Below are positions 37,754-46,699 of a stretch of 64,000 nucleotides of DNA, piece after piece. Source of the DNA: Pseudomonas izuensis (GTDB taxonomy: Bacteria; Pseudomonadota; Gammaproteobacteria; Pseudomonadales; Pseudomonadaceae); assembly GCF_009861505.1 (NCBI RefSeq), contig NZ_WTFT01000004.1, positions 62,001-126,000 on the forward strand, in the 5' to 3' direction. Position numbers and translations under genes: made by a program. The notes beneath the pieces are model-generated. The model worked only from the letters and a program-made list of their open reading frames with translations, did not search any database and was not told the origin of the DNA. Every line of letters starts with the position of its first letter. Position 1 is the stretch's first letter.

Positions 37754-38359
37754 TCATTTAATAAGCAACAAGTCTGACAGACGCTGGCAGGCATCCGTGA
37801 TGCCCAGCGCCCGTGTGTCAATTTCGCACTCGGCGTTCAGCGGTGCTTCGTACGGACTGTCGACGCCTGTGAAGTCCTTGATCAGCCCCTGCCGGGCCGC
37901 CAGGTACAGGCCCTTGGTGTCGCGCTGCGCGCAAACCTCGAACGGCGTGCTCACATACACTTCGATGAAATCACCCTCGGCGAACAGTCGACGCGCCGCT
38001 TCGCGTTCGACCCTGAATGGCGAGATCGCCGCCACAATCACAATCAGGCCGGCATCCACCATCAGTCGCGCCACTTCGGCCATGCGCCGGATGTTTTCCC
38101 GTCGACAGTCGGCGCCCATTCCCAGATCGCGGCAAAGACCGGTGCGCAGGTTGTCGCCATCGATCAAAAAAGTGTGCAACCCGCGTTGATTAAGTTTCAG
38201 CTCGAGGGCATTGCCCAGGGTCGATTTGCCCGCCCCGGACAATCCTGTCAGCCAAAGACAACGCGGCCGTTGCGACTTGAGTGCAGCACGGTCGGCGCTC
38301 GACAGCGATAACGCATAAGGTCTGATCCCCGGGGTCGGTATCGACAGCACCTCATTCAT
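37754..38359 (-). CDS. cysC: Adenylylsulfate (APS) kinase
   Basis: 201 residues from the ATG at 38359 (MNEVLSIPTPGIRPYALSLS). P-loop GLSGAGKST, then LIDGDNLRTGLCRDLG, the phosphoacceptor-site segment FRVEREAARRLF, and KGLYLAARQGLIKDFTGVDS in the lid region. Phosphorylates APS to PAPS, the sulfate donor. No cysD or cysN lies nearby, so APS must come from the assimilation pathway. Its start overlaps the sulfotransferase stop by 8 bases, which ties PAPS supply to a dedicated sulfotransferase rather than to cysteine synthesis. Confidence 0.92.
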   Translation of the reverse strand: MNEVLSIPTPGIRPYALSLSSADRAALKSQRPRCLWLTGLSGAGKSTLGNALELKLNQRGLHTFLIDGDNLRTGLCRDLGMGADCRRENIRRMAEVARLMVDAGLIVIVAAISPFRVEREAARRLFAEGDFIEVYVSTPFEVCAQRDTKGLYLAARQGLIKDFTGVDSPYEAPLNAECEIDTRALGITDACQRLSDLLLIK

Positions 38360-39056
38360 AACCGAGCAACTCGTAATCGCGCTGGTACGCCCGGCGAACC
38401 AGGCGACGCGTCCGCGCCGAGCAGAAATCACGGGCCGGCACAGGGCGTCGCTGCTGCGAACTGTTGACGTGGGGCAACGACGCCTCGTGCCCCAATTGCT
38501 CGCAGACCAGCCGGAAATCCCGCTCCAGATGTTCCTGATAGCCGATGAAGTCCAGTGCCAGATGCCCCAGGGAGTCGGTGAGAAAATCCGTCTGCGCGGC
38601 AAAATGCAGTTGCCGCTGAATGGTCTCGGGGTGCAGCCAGCGTGCGACGAAATCGTCGAAGTCGCGGTAATGACTGACCAGCTTCTGCGCTGGCTGATCG
38701 CGGCGGCCCAATGTGTTGCCCCGCAAATAGGCATAAGCGGAATACGCCCGTTCCAGCGGATCGCGGACAAAAGCAAACTTGAAACTGTCGGCAAACTGTT
38801 CGGGAAATTGCTGTTCGTACCAATACAACGGCAAGTGGCCTGGGGTCCAGCCATCGAACAACGCGACACAGACACTACTGCCGGCGCATTTTGGAACGTG
38901 GATAAACAAGCAGGAACGTTGCGCAAATGGCCTGGGGTAACGCAAATTCGCCGACATCGACTTGTTGACCACCTGGCGATCCACGATCGACAGTCGATCC
39001 AGCAAGAAATGCCGTTGCGCCTTGGGCAACAGCTTCCAGAGATAACGTTGCAACAT
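38352..39056 (-). CDS. Sulfotransferase family protein (PAPS-dependent)
   Basis: 234 residues. The 5'-phosphosulfate-binding loop is LFIHVPKCAGSSV (about 50-62), and the 3'-phosphate-binding segment is FAFVRDPLERAYSAYAYLRG (about 94-113), both typical of the Sulfotransfer_2 (carbohydrate) family. Predicted to move sulfate from PAPS to a sugar hydroxyl, likely on a cytoplasmic glycan precursor because there is no signal peptide. Coupled to cysC, within the LPS core locus between hldE and msbA. The acceptor is unknown. Confidence 0.85.
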   Translation of the reverse strand: MLQRYLWKLLPKAQRHFLLDRLSIVDRQVVNKSMSANLRYPRPFAQRSCLFIHVPKCAGSSVCVALFDGWTPGHLPLYWYEQQFPEQFADSFKFAFVRDPLERAYSAYAYLRGNTLGRRDQPAQKLVSHYRDFDDFVARWLHPETIQRQLHFAAQTDFLTDSLGHLALDFIGYQEHLERDFRLVCEQLGHEASLPHVNSSQQRRPVPARDFCSARTRRLVRRAYQRDYELLGYE

Positions 39057-39207
39057 TGCAGCACCCGCGAGAAAGGGGTGACCCTCTCGATTGAAGTTAA
39101 AGTTCGCTCAAGAACCTTAACAAGCGCGCTGCCGGGATTTATTCAGGTTTGGTCAAGAAACGTAAGGAGATGGATACAAATCTGCGAGCGCATTGCACGC
39201 CCGAAGA

Positions 39208-39238
39208 GCAACAGGGTGAGCCAGGCCCACCCTGTTGC
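39208..39238 (-). terminator. Probable terminator of msbA
   Basis: Perfect 11-base stem GCAACAGGGTG / CACCCTGTTGC with a 9-base loop, directly after the msbA stop on the minus strand. The tail (TCTTCGGG) is only weakly T-rich. It separates msbA from the sulfotransferase-cysC pair. Confidence 0.6.
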
Positions 39239-39243
39239 CGGGG

Positions 39244-41049
39244 TCAGGCGATGTTTTCGGCCGGAGCGTCCAGGCCCATCGCATGCAGGCGCGAGTAGTA
39301 GCCATTTTGCGCCAGCAGCTGTGCGTGAGTGCCTCGTTCGACGATTTGGCCCTGGTCCATCACCAGAATCAGGTCGGCCTTTTCGATCGTCGACAAACGG
39401 TGAGCAATGACCAACGTGGTACGACCTTTCATGACCTGATCCAGCGCCGCCTGAATGTGGCGCTCGGATTCGGTGTCGAGGGCCGACGTCGCCTCGTCGA
39501 GGATCAGTAGCGGTGCATTCTTCAACAGCGCCCGCGCAATAGCCAGGCGCTGACGCTGCCCGCCGGAGAGCAACACGCCATTTTCGCCGACCTGGGTATC
39601 CAGACCTGCAGGCATCTGCGAGATGAAGTCCATCGCGTAGGCATCGGTAGCGGCTTTTTCGATGTCCTCGCGGGGGGCGCCAGCCAGGTCACCATAGGCA
39701 ATGTTGTTGGCAATGGTGTCGTTGAACAGGGTCACATGCTGCGTGACTTGCGCCACGTGCCGACGCAGATTGCGCAAGCGATAGTCTTCGATCTCAACGT
39801 CATCGAGCAGTATTTCGCCAATGTCGTGATGATAGAAACGCGGAAGCAGACTGGCCAGGGTCGACTTGCCGCTACCGGAGCGACCGACCAAGGCAATCAT
39901 TTGACCCGGGGCCGCCGTGAAGCTGATGTTCTTCAGCACTTCACGCTCGGTTCCCGGGTAGGTGAAGCTGAGGTTGCGCACCTCCAGATTGCCTTTGACC
40001 CGATCACGCTCGACCGTGCCATTATCGACTTCAGGTTCGACGTCCAACTGCTCGAAAATGCTTTCGGCACCGGCAACGCCCTTCTGGATGGTCGAACTGA
40101 CTTCCGACAACTGCCGGATTGGCTTGGGCAACAGCCCCGCGGCGGTAATGTAGGCCACCAGATCACCAGCAGTGGCGTCACCGCGCAGGAACAGCACCAG
40201 GAACATCAACGCCGCCATGGCGGTGTAGATCACCAACTGCAGCATGGGCGTATAGACCGCACCGGTCTTGGTCATGCGCAACTGTTTGTCGGTGTTGCTC
40301 TGACTGGCGGCGGCAAAACGCTGCTCTTCATAGCCCTCGCCACCGAAGCTGCGCACCACGCGATAGCCCTGGATGGTTTCGGACGCCACATGGGTCACAT
40401 CGCCCATGGCCACCTGGATCTTCTTGCTCTGCTTGCGGAATTTTTTGCTGGTATTACCCACCATGAAGGCAATCATTGGAAGGATTGCCAACATCACAAG
40501 GGTCAGCTTCCAGTTCATCCAGATCAGATAGGCAAACAGGAACACCACGGTGAGGCCTTCGCGGATCACCACTTTGATGGCATCGGTGGCCGCACCGGTC
40601 ACCATGGTCACGTTGAATGTGATGCGCGAGATCAAATGCCCGGAATTGTGGGTGTCGAAATAGCGATTAGGCAGCACCAGCAGCTTGTTGAACAACTCGA
40701 CGCGCAGGTCATGCACCAGCCCCAGTGAAACCTTCGCCAGGTAATAGTTGCCAAGAAACGAGCCCAGCCCTTGCCATGCAGCGATCAAAATGATCAGCAA
40801 TGGCACGGCCATCAGCAACTGCAAGTCCTTCAGATAAGGAACATTGGGAAAGAGCACCGCTTCAGGGTTGCTCAGGCCATCGACGAAATACTTGAGTATT
40901 CCCGCCAGCATCGGCTGGGTGGAGGCAAAGATCACGAAGCCCACGATACTCAGCAGGAACAGGCCGACATAGGGTTTTACATACCCCAACAACCGAAAAT
41001 AGATTTTCAGGCTGGAATCCTGTCCCGCGTCAGGCGGTGCATCACTCAT
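39244..41049 (-). CDS. msbA: Lipid A export ATP-binding/permease protein MsbA
   Basis: 601 residues from the ATG at 41049. Six-helix exporter domain (about 20-320), then the ABC ATPase with Walker A GRSGSGKST, Q-loop, signature LLSGGQRQR and Walker B LLILDEATSALD. Flips lipid A-core across the inner membrane. A GTG four codons earlier is an alternative start. It lies 15 bases after the O-antigen ligase gene, so the two are probably co-transcribed. Confidence 0.95.
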   Translation of the reverse strand: MSDAPPDAGQDSSLKIYFRLLGYVKPYVGLFLLSIVGFVIFASTQPMLAGILKYFVDGLSNPEAVLFPNVPYLKDLQLLMAVPLLIILIAAWQGLGSFLGNYYLAKVSLGLVHDLRVELFNKLLVLPNRYFDTHNSGHLISRITFNVTMVTGAATDAIKVVIREGLTVVFLFAYLIWMNWKLTLVMLAILPMIAFMVGNTSKKFRKQSKKIQVAMGDVTHVASETIQGYRVVRSFGGEGYEEQRFAAASQSNTDKQLRMTKTGAVYTPMLQLVIYTAMAALMFLVLFLRGDATAGDLVAYITAAGLLPKPIRQLSEVSSTIQKGVAGAESIFEQLDVEPEVDNGTVERDRVKGNLEVRNLSFTYPGTEREVLKNISFTAAPGQMIALVGRSGSGKSTLASLLPRFYHHDIGEILLDDVEIEDYRLRNLRRHVAQVTQHVTLFNDTIANNIAYGDLAGAPREDIEKAATDAYAMDFISQMPAGLDTQVGENGVLLSGGQRQRLAIARALLKNAPLLILDEATSALDTESERHIQAALDQVMKGRTTLVIAHRLSTIEKADLILVMDQGQIVERGTHAQLLAQNGYYSRLHAMGLDAPAENIA

Positions 41050-41064
41050 CGTAGGGCTCACTGG

Positions 41065-42261
41065 TTAGGAAGAACGCGAAATTTTATCACAGGCGCCGGG
41101 ATTGGCCCGCGCCCATACCAAAACACTGGCCAGACCAATGGGCAACCAGCTTACAAACCACTCGGGCCTCGGGCTTCCTGCCATGCTGGCGGCGTCGAAC
41201 TGCATTGCCAGTGTTGAGAACAGCCAGACCCCAATGACCCCTCTCGCATAGAAAGTTTCCCGAACTTTCCAGGCCTCGCGCAGTACTGCCAGCCAAACCG
41301 CACACCACAATAGCAACCCTGGCAAGCCCAGCCCGATGGCTACGTGAGTGAACAGGTTATGGGCATGATCAAAATACTGATCAGATGCGAACACCTTATA
41401 GTCACTACCAAGCCCCAGGCCGCGCCACGGGTGTTCAGCGATCATTTGCAAGCTGGCCATCAGAATCTGTGGCCGATAGGACACTCCACGCGCCATGACC
41501 AGGGGTTCGAATAACAGGAAAGCCAGCATGGCGATGATCAATGCCGCCGCCGCGATCAAACGACTACGCCGGTCTCCGCACCAGATTGGCATGGCAAGCA
41601 ACGTGAGAAACAATGCCAAACCGGCTCCACGGCTCTGGCTGAGCAGTACGAATACACCCAGTAAACCCAGAGCAACCACCCAAACCGCTTGCATCCGGCC
41701 CGTTTGCGGAGTCCATATTGCCAGCCACACGGCTGCGAGGCCGATGACATAGCCCCCCAGGATCGGATGAGACAACTCACCCAGACCCTCAAGACGCTCA
41801 CCCAAGGCATTGCCATCGAGACCATAAAATTTGACGATGGCCACGACCGCGGTCACTGCCAGCCCAATCCCCCCCCATTGCATGATGCGAATCACACGCT
41901 CGGGCCGGCCATTGGCAAAAATCGGAAAAAATAGCAGGAACACCACGATATAAAGCAAACGCTTGGCTTCGCGACTGATGTCCGGGGCGCTCGTCCAGGA
42001 AAGACTGATCAGCGCCCAGGTCACGAGCCCCAGTAGCGGCAGATAGACCCAGCGTTGCTCACGAAACAATTCTGCGAGCCGAGCCCGCGCGGACCAGGAA
42101 AAAATCAAGGCCGGCAACCAGAGAAATGCGACCAGTCCTTGCTGATAGATCTTGTTGGTAGGTGCAACCGCGATGGCAAACAAAAACCAAAAAAGACCGA
42201 TAGACATCCACGCTTGCGCCCAACGTGTTTCCTGCATCAAATTGCTCCTGAGAGAGTTCAC
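41065..42261 (-). CDS. waaL: O-antigen ligase family protein (WaaL/Wzy_C type)
   Basis: 398 residues, about eleven membrane helices. A large periplasmic loop late in the protein contains LGLGSDYKVFASDQYFDHAH and NLFTHVAIGLGLPGLLLW; the His-rich stretch and the position of the loop are those of Wzy_C proteins. Next to msbA in the LPS region it most likely joins O-antigen to lipid A-core (WaaL); a Wzy polymerase cannot be excluded from sequence alone. Start could also be the ATG at 42237. Confidence 0.82.
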   Translation of the reverse strand: MNSLRSNLMQETRWAQAWMSIGLFWFLFAIAVAPTNKIYQQGLVAFLWLPALIFSWSARARLAELFREQRWVYLPLLGLVTWALISLSWTSAPDISREAKRLLYIVVFLLFFPIFANGRPERVIRIMQWGGIGLAVTAVVAIVKFYGLDGNALGERLEGLGELSHPILGGYVIGLAAVWLAIWTPQTGRMQAVWVVALGLLGVFVLLSQSRGAGLALFLTLLAMPIWCGDRRSRLIAAAALIIAMLAFLLFEPLVMARGVSYRPQILMASLQMIAEHPWRGLGLGSDYKVFASDQYFDHAHNLFTHVAIGLGLPGLLLWCAVWLAVLREAWKVRETFYARGVIGVWLFSTLAMQFDAASMAGSPRPEWFVSWLPIGLASVLVWARANPGACDKISRSS

Positions 42262-42349
42262 CCACCCAACCCGGCATGGTTAAAGCTGAAACTTTTCGGC
42301 ATCATTGCCCGCTACAGTGCCACTGTTCTTCCCACAAGGCCTTCTTACG

Positions 42350-42955
42350 ATGCAATGTTCTCGGCTGCCGCAAGCCGCTCTAAATCAAATGATCAACGGT
42401 GCCAGAGTACTGGAGGCCGACAGTTACGGGCCGAAAGTCTACCTGTTGCAGGATGGGAATATTCTTAAACTATTTCGTCGCAAACGTTTTTTTTCATCTG
42501 CACTGGTCCGCCCGTATTCGAAACGCTTCATCGACAATGCCGTTGAACTGCAAAAGCTCGGCGTTCCCACCTTGCAAGTCCTGCAGTTCTATCGACTGCA
42601 AGCTCCAGGCATGACGGCGGTGCTTTACCAGCCACTGCCAGGAGAAACCCTGCGCCAGATTGCCAATAAGGAAGGTTTCAGCTGGCCACAAGCCCTGCCC
42701 GACCTGGCCAACCTGATACGCAACCTGCATGATTCGGGGATCTATTTCAGGTCGCTGCATCTGGGCAACATCGTGATTACGCCCGATAACCGCATGGGCC
42801 TGATTGATGTGGCAGACATGCGATTCTTGCGTGCGCCATTGCCCCGGCATTTGGTCAAACGCAACCTTCAGCATTTCGCCCGCTATATTGCGCGCGAGAA
42901 CCTGAACGAGACCTTTCCGATGCAAGCACTCGAACAGGCAGTCCTGCCATCATGA
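42350..42955 (+). CDS. Kinase-fold protein of the Kdo/WaaP (InaA) family
   Basis: 201 residues from the ATG at 42350. Beta-3 Lys in ILKLFRRK, HxxxN-like catalytic loop LHLGNIVIT and a metal-binding DVADM in LIDVADMRFL, so a small protein-kinase-like fold with an altered catalytic loop (His-Leu-Gly-Asn without the usual Asp). Likely phosphorylates a core sugar; the P. aeruginosa counterpart by position is PA4998. It is the only plus-strand gene in the LPS block; its TGA and the stop of the facing glycosyltransferase share the hexamer TCATGA. Confidence 0.78.
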   Translation: MQCSRLPQAALNQMINGARVLEADSYGPKVYLLQDGNILKLFRRKRFFSSALVRPYSKRFIDNAVELQKLGVPTLQVLQFYRLQAPGMTAVLYQPLPGETLRQIANKEGFSWPQALPDLANLIRNLHDSGIYFRSLHLGNIVITPDNRMGLIDVADMRFLRAPLPRHLVKRNLQHFARYIARENLNETFPMQALEQAVLPS

Positions 42956-44044
42956 GAGTAATGCGCGGGCGGTCTGGCTAAAGCTTAGCCATGATTGATC
43001 CGGGGCCAACGCCTGATATTGCTCCGCCGCGATGGTTTCAGGGGAAACACTGAATGCTCGCGCGATGATATCCCGCCAGACGTCCACATTTTCTATGGGG
43101 GCATACCAGCCGGCATCCGCCAACTGCTCGCGAAACACATCCAGCTCACTGGACAGAACCGGAACACCTGCCATTACTGCCTCTTGCAAGATAAGCCCCA
43201 GGCCTTCATTCAGCGACGGCATCGCAACCCAGTCGAATGCACGGTAGAGCCGAGCAACATCATCCATATGGCCCGGCAGCAAGACCTTGCCGCGCAACTG
43301 CAATTCATCGATCCGAGCTTCCAGAGCAGCACGGGCAGTTCCTTCACCCACAATCACCAGTTTCAAATCGGGCTTTTCAGACAATGCCCCGGCAAAGGCA
43401 TCGAGAAGACAGGCAAAACCTTTTCCCGCGACCAGACGCCCCACCGCCCCCAGCACCGGCGTCTTATCCAGCGGCAGGCCCAACCGGGTACGCGCTTGCT
43501 CTCGAGGAAGTAGTGCGGAACGAAAAGCCGCCGGATCGAAGGCGCTGCGCAACGTCATGACCGGCACTTGCAGGTCTTCGCTCAGCGAAGCCGCGAGGGT
43601 TTTCGATACCGCAACCAAGCTCAGCCGAGAGGCCGGGAACCGCCCAAAGACCACTCGATCGACGGGATGAAGTCGCGCCGAACCATGAAAAATCACCACT
43701 ACACGGATGTGCGGCAAGGTTTCGAGTATCGGTAAGAACGCACGCGCCACTCCCAGGCCATCAAGCAGCAACAGATGTGCATCGCTGTATTTGAGAGCGC
43801 TCCGAAACCTGGCTTGCATCCAGGGCTTGGTCAGCCGCCAGAAATGCCGTCCTTTCAGCCGGGAAGAGGACAACCCCCACTCCCGTACACCACCGACGCT
43901 CACCCCGCATTCCGACGCGTGTCCCTGAAGCAACCAGGTTTCAACCGGCACAGAGGGCGAGGCCTGGGACAATATCTGTTGATGCACCTTATGAGTTGAG
44001 GCGAACGGACCGCCGCTGGCCCACATGACGTTAATAATGCTCAT
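42950..44044 (-). CDS. GT4-type glycosyltransferase (LPS core/O-chain)
   Basis: 364 residues from the ATG at 44044 (MSIINVMWASGGPFASTHKV). GT-B fold with the C-terminal nucleotide-sugar motif EGLGLILQEAVMAGVPVL (E-x7-E) and GAVGRLVAGKGFACLLDAF. Transfers a hexose from a nucleotide sugar at the inner face of the membrane; sugar unknown. By position it takes the place of the P. aeruginosa rhamnosyltransferase gene wapR but is of a different family, so core structure probably differs there. Confidence 0.85.
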   Translation of the reverse strand: MSIINVMWASGGPFASTHKVHQQILSQASPSVPVETWLLQGHASECGVSVGGVREWGLSSSRLKGRHFWRLTKPWMQARFRSALKYSDAHLLLLDGLGVARAFLPILETLPHIRVVVIFHGSARLHPVDRVVFGRFPASRLSLVAVSKTLAASLSEDLQVPVMTLRSAFDPAAFRSALLPREQARTRLGLPLDKTPVLGAVGRLVAGKGFACLLDAFAGALSEKPDLKLVIVGEGTARAALEARIDELQLRGKVLLPGHMDDVARLYRAFDWVAMPSLNEGLGLILQEAVMAGVPVLSSELDVFREQLADAGWYAPIENVDVWRDIIARAFSVSPETIAAEQYQALAPDQSWLSFSQTARALLS

Positions 44045-44242
44045 AGGGCAAAAAGCCAGGACAAGGGTTTCCGGAAATGTGCGGCGGTGTCGAGCCGGTC
44101 GACACGCTCGAAAGTAGCCCTGAACAGATCCAGCCGGCCACAACAGGTGACCATCAAGGTGATTTCACTTTCCTGGGAAAATTGCACCGAAGTCTCAATA
44201 AAGTAGTAGTCGCCAGCAATATCAATTGCTCTGCAACGCTTG

Positions 44243-45199
44243 TCAAATGCCCAACTTCAGGCGGATTTTTTCCATAAAGCTCAGAGGCGCCCGCGTACGC
44301 AATGCGGGCTCCAGCGCCTCGACGATCCGCTGGCCAATGCGCGCAAAACTGAACTGGCTAACCACCAGTTCGCGGCCATTATGCGCGATACGCTGCGCCA
44401 GTTCCGGGTCACCGCGCAGTACGGCCAGTTTTGCCTGAAGCTGCGCTATGTCCTGATAGAACACAATGTTATGCATATCCTTCAGGCCCAAAGCCTGACT
44501 TTCCCTCACACCCTGATCAAAAGCCAGCAAGACACAACCACAGGCCATAGCCTCGAAATTCTTGATCATGAACTCGCCCATTCCGACATCGGCACTGACG
44601 AAAAAGCGAATACGATTGAGCGTGTCGCAATACTCCTCACCGGAGTTTGTGCGAGTGACCACCAACGACTCGACGCGCCCCAATTCATCGAGCAGGGCCT
44701 TGCGCCCGCTATAGGCAACGCTGTTGGTACTGCCGACAAATGCCAGTTCGATATCTCGTTCGCGGTGCCGGTCCTCAAGCTGGGTCTGGTCGTAGCCCTT
44801 GGGCACGAACACCGCGTCGAAACCCTCCTCGCGCAAGCGTTCGGTGACGACAAAACCGGAACTGATCACCCGTGCCCAGGGCAAGCGACGGTAATGTGCG
44901 CTGAACTTACCGGTATATTTGCAGGGGATGTAATTCTGGTAAGCATCGTGCTCGAGAATCACGAGGTTGGGTATCGTGCGGATAAATCCAACCTGACGAA
45001 TCTCCTGCTTGAAACGCAGGAAAAACACGATACGGTCATACCGTGTCACATCGACTTCACGCCGGAAATAGCTACGCAGGTTGCGCTGATCATTGCTGCT
45101 CAGCCACCGCAGGTCGCATTCGCAATGAGCCGCCACACCGTCGTACAAACGATCCAGAATGGCCCGCTGATCTTTCTGCACCAGAAATAGAACTTTCAT
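44243..45199 (-). CDS. Glycosyltransferase, Ssg-like cell-surface polysaccharide enzyme
   Basis: 318 residues from the ATG at 45199 (MKVLFLVQKDQRAILDRLYD). Second half has IELAFVGSTNSVAYSGRKAL and NFEAMACGCVLLAFDQG, a CgeB/GT4-like donor site. The likely counterpart is Ssg (PA5001), needed for LPS and exopolysaccharide in pseudomonads; this is a positional inference. About 200 bases with no gene separate it from the GT4 gene downstream. Confidence 0.78.
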   Translation of the reverse strand: MKVLFLVQKDQRAILDRLYDGVAAHCECDLRWLSSNDQRNLRSYFRREVDVTRYDRIVFFLRFKQEIRQVGFIRTIPNLVILEHDAYQNYIPCKYTGKFSAHYRRLPWARVISSGFVVTERLREEGFDAVFVPKGYDQTQLEDRHRERDIELAFVGSTNSVAYSGRKALLDELGRVESLVVTRTNSGEEYCDTLNRIRFFVSADVGMGEFMIKNFEAMACGCVLLAFDQGVRESQALGLKDMHNIVFYQDIAQLQAKLAVLRGDPELAQRIAHNGRELVVSQFSFARIGQRIVEALEPALRTRAPLSFMEKIRLKLGI

Positions 45200-45286
45200 C
45201 GTCTTCCTTGCCACAACAGGCAATCTGCCGAGCAACACTTGAACCCTGCCAGCTCGCAGGCAGGGATACGCCAGGCCCGAAACACC

Positions 45287-46699
45287 TTATAAGCGCCAGA
45301 ACAGTTCATGGCGTCGCACAGCCTTGCGAAAGAATTCGTTTTCGCCATAGGGCGAGCCGGAACGGCCTGCCAACAATCGTTGCAACAAGCGGCGTAAACG
45401 CCGTTTGAACGGGGCCTGGGGCTGCAAATCGTGCATCATTCCCAAGGCCATGGCTTTATCGCGCTGCAGCGCCGCAGAAAGCAAAAGGCAATAAGGATGG
45501 AGTGCCCGAGCCGAATCGAATACCGGAGGAAGTGCGATACCAGCGCCAGAGTCACCCATCGGCCAGCGATCATTGTCATGCAGGTGATTGGCGTAACCCA
45601 GCAATGTCGGCTGCCATTCAAGCCCCTTCAGTGCTTCCAGAACGGCTTCCTGAGCACAAACATGATCGGGGTGGGGATCAAGTGTCGGGTGCGGCAGCAC
45701 GATCACTTCAGGTTGCGCCCGCAGCAACAGCTCTCGCAGATCGGCCAGTAAATTGTTCCAGCTCGGTACACCGTCAACATCGCCCGGCAGGGTAAACGGG
45801 TTCATCTGGCGCAACAGTCGAGTGTCGCTCAAGTCTGCTTCACGCGAACCCACCGACTGGGCGGGGGAAGCTTGCATGGCTGCCAGTTGAAGGCAGAAAT
45901 AGCCCAGTTGCACGCAACGCGCCTCCGGCACCCCGGCCCAACGCGGCACGGCAATACTGTCCCACGCTCGCAAACGGCCCTTGAGTCGCGCGGCCTCGAC
46001 CTTGCTCAAACCCATCTGCTGATAGTGCTCGGCTTCGATTTCACCAGCGGTGAGCGTAACGATCCAGGTTTCGTCTGCCTGGCTGTACAAACCGTAAGCC
46101 GCCAGCTCGGCATCATCGGCATGGGGGGCGATCACCATCACCCGTTGCCGACGGTAATCCGGATGTTCCAGCGCCCATAGCACGGGCTCACCCAGCAATC
46201 GGCAGAAACGCCCGCGCAACCGCAGCTCGCCACGCGACAATACCTGCGCCTGACCGCTGAGGTTGAGGTAGCGCAGCCCATTGACGCCCCGCTCGAAGGT
46301 TTGTCGATCCGGGTTATCGCCTCCGGACAGCTCCACCACCGGATCGAAGAAACGCCCCAGCCACGTGCTCTTGATTCGTAACGCCAACATCAGTGTTGCG
46401 TCGTCGACCAGCATGACACCCTCGTCCAGCCGCAAGCGATCGCCGCTCAGATGAACCTTGGGTTGTGGCGTATAGGGTGGAAAACTGTATTGGTAATCAT
46501 CTTTTGGCGAATAGAACAGATGGTCGGCAAACCAGGCCTCGTGCGCAATCCAGCCCAGAACAGCCAACACCAGCGGCAACCACCAGGCCACCCATACGCC
46601 GCACACTATCAACACCCCCAGCGCGACCAACAGACCGATACGCTTGTTGCGTCGATGACGCTTGAGCAGTTGCTGTTTACGGCTCATGGGCTCACTCAT
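45287..46699 (-). CDS. dnpA: PIG-L family de-N-acetylase (DnpA type)
   Basis: 470 residues. Two adjacent membrane helices at about 18-58 (IGLLVALGVLIVCGVWVAWW; LVLAVLGWIAHEAWF), then a beta-rich segment, then the PIG-L domain with zinc motifs PHADDAELAAYG and HPDH. P. aeruginosa DnpA (PA5002), which stands at the same place, affects fluoroquinolone persistence; whether this protein does is inference. I use the ATG at 46699, which overlaps the stop of the Mig-14-like gene (ATGA); the ATG at 46687 is an alternative. Substrate is presumably an N-acetylated core or surface sugar. Confidence 0.85.
   Translation of the reverse strand: MSEPMSRKQQLLKRHRRNKRIGLLVALGVLIVCGVWVAWWLPLVLAVLGWIAHEAWFADHLFYSPKDDYQYSFPPYTPQPKVHLSGDRLRLDEGVMLVDDATLMLALRIKSTWLGRFFDPVVELSGGDNPDRQTFERGVNGLRYLNLSGQAQVLSRGELRLRGRFCRLLGEPVLWALEHPDYRRQRVMVIAPHADDAELAAYGLYSQADETWIVTLTAGEIEAEHYQQMGLSKVEAARLKGRLRAWDSIAVPRWAGVPEARCVQLGYFCLQLAAMQASPAQSVGSREADLSDTRLLRQMNPFTLPGDVDGVPSWNNLLADLRELLLRAQPEVIVLPHPTLDPHPDHVCAQEAVLEALKGLEWQPTLLGYANHLHDNDRWPMGDSGAGIALPPVFDSARALHPYCLLLSAALQRDKAMALGMMHDLQPQAPFKRRLRRLLQRLLAGRSGSPYGENEFFRKAVRRHELFWRL

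Noticed and set aside
44045..44242. A possible small gene in the spacer between the GT4 and Ssg-like genes (66 codons, plus strand)
   Set aside because: No ribosome site, no domain and runs into the Ssg-like gene on the other strand.
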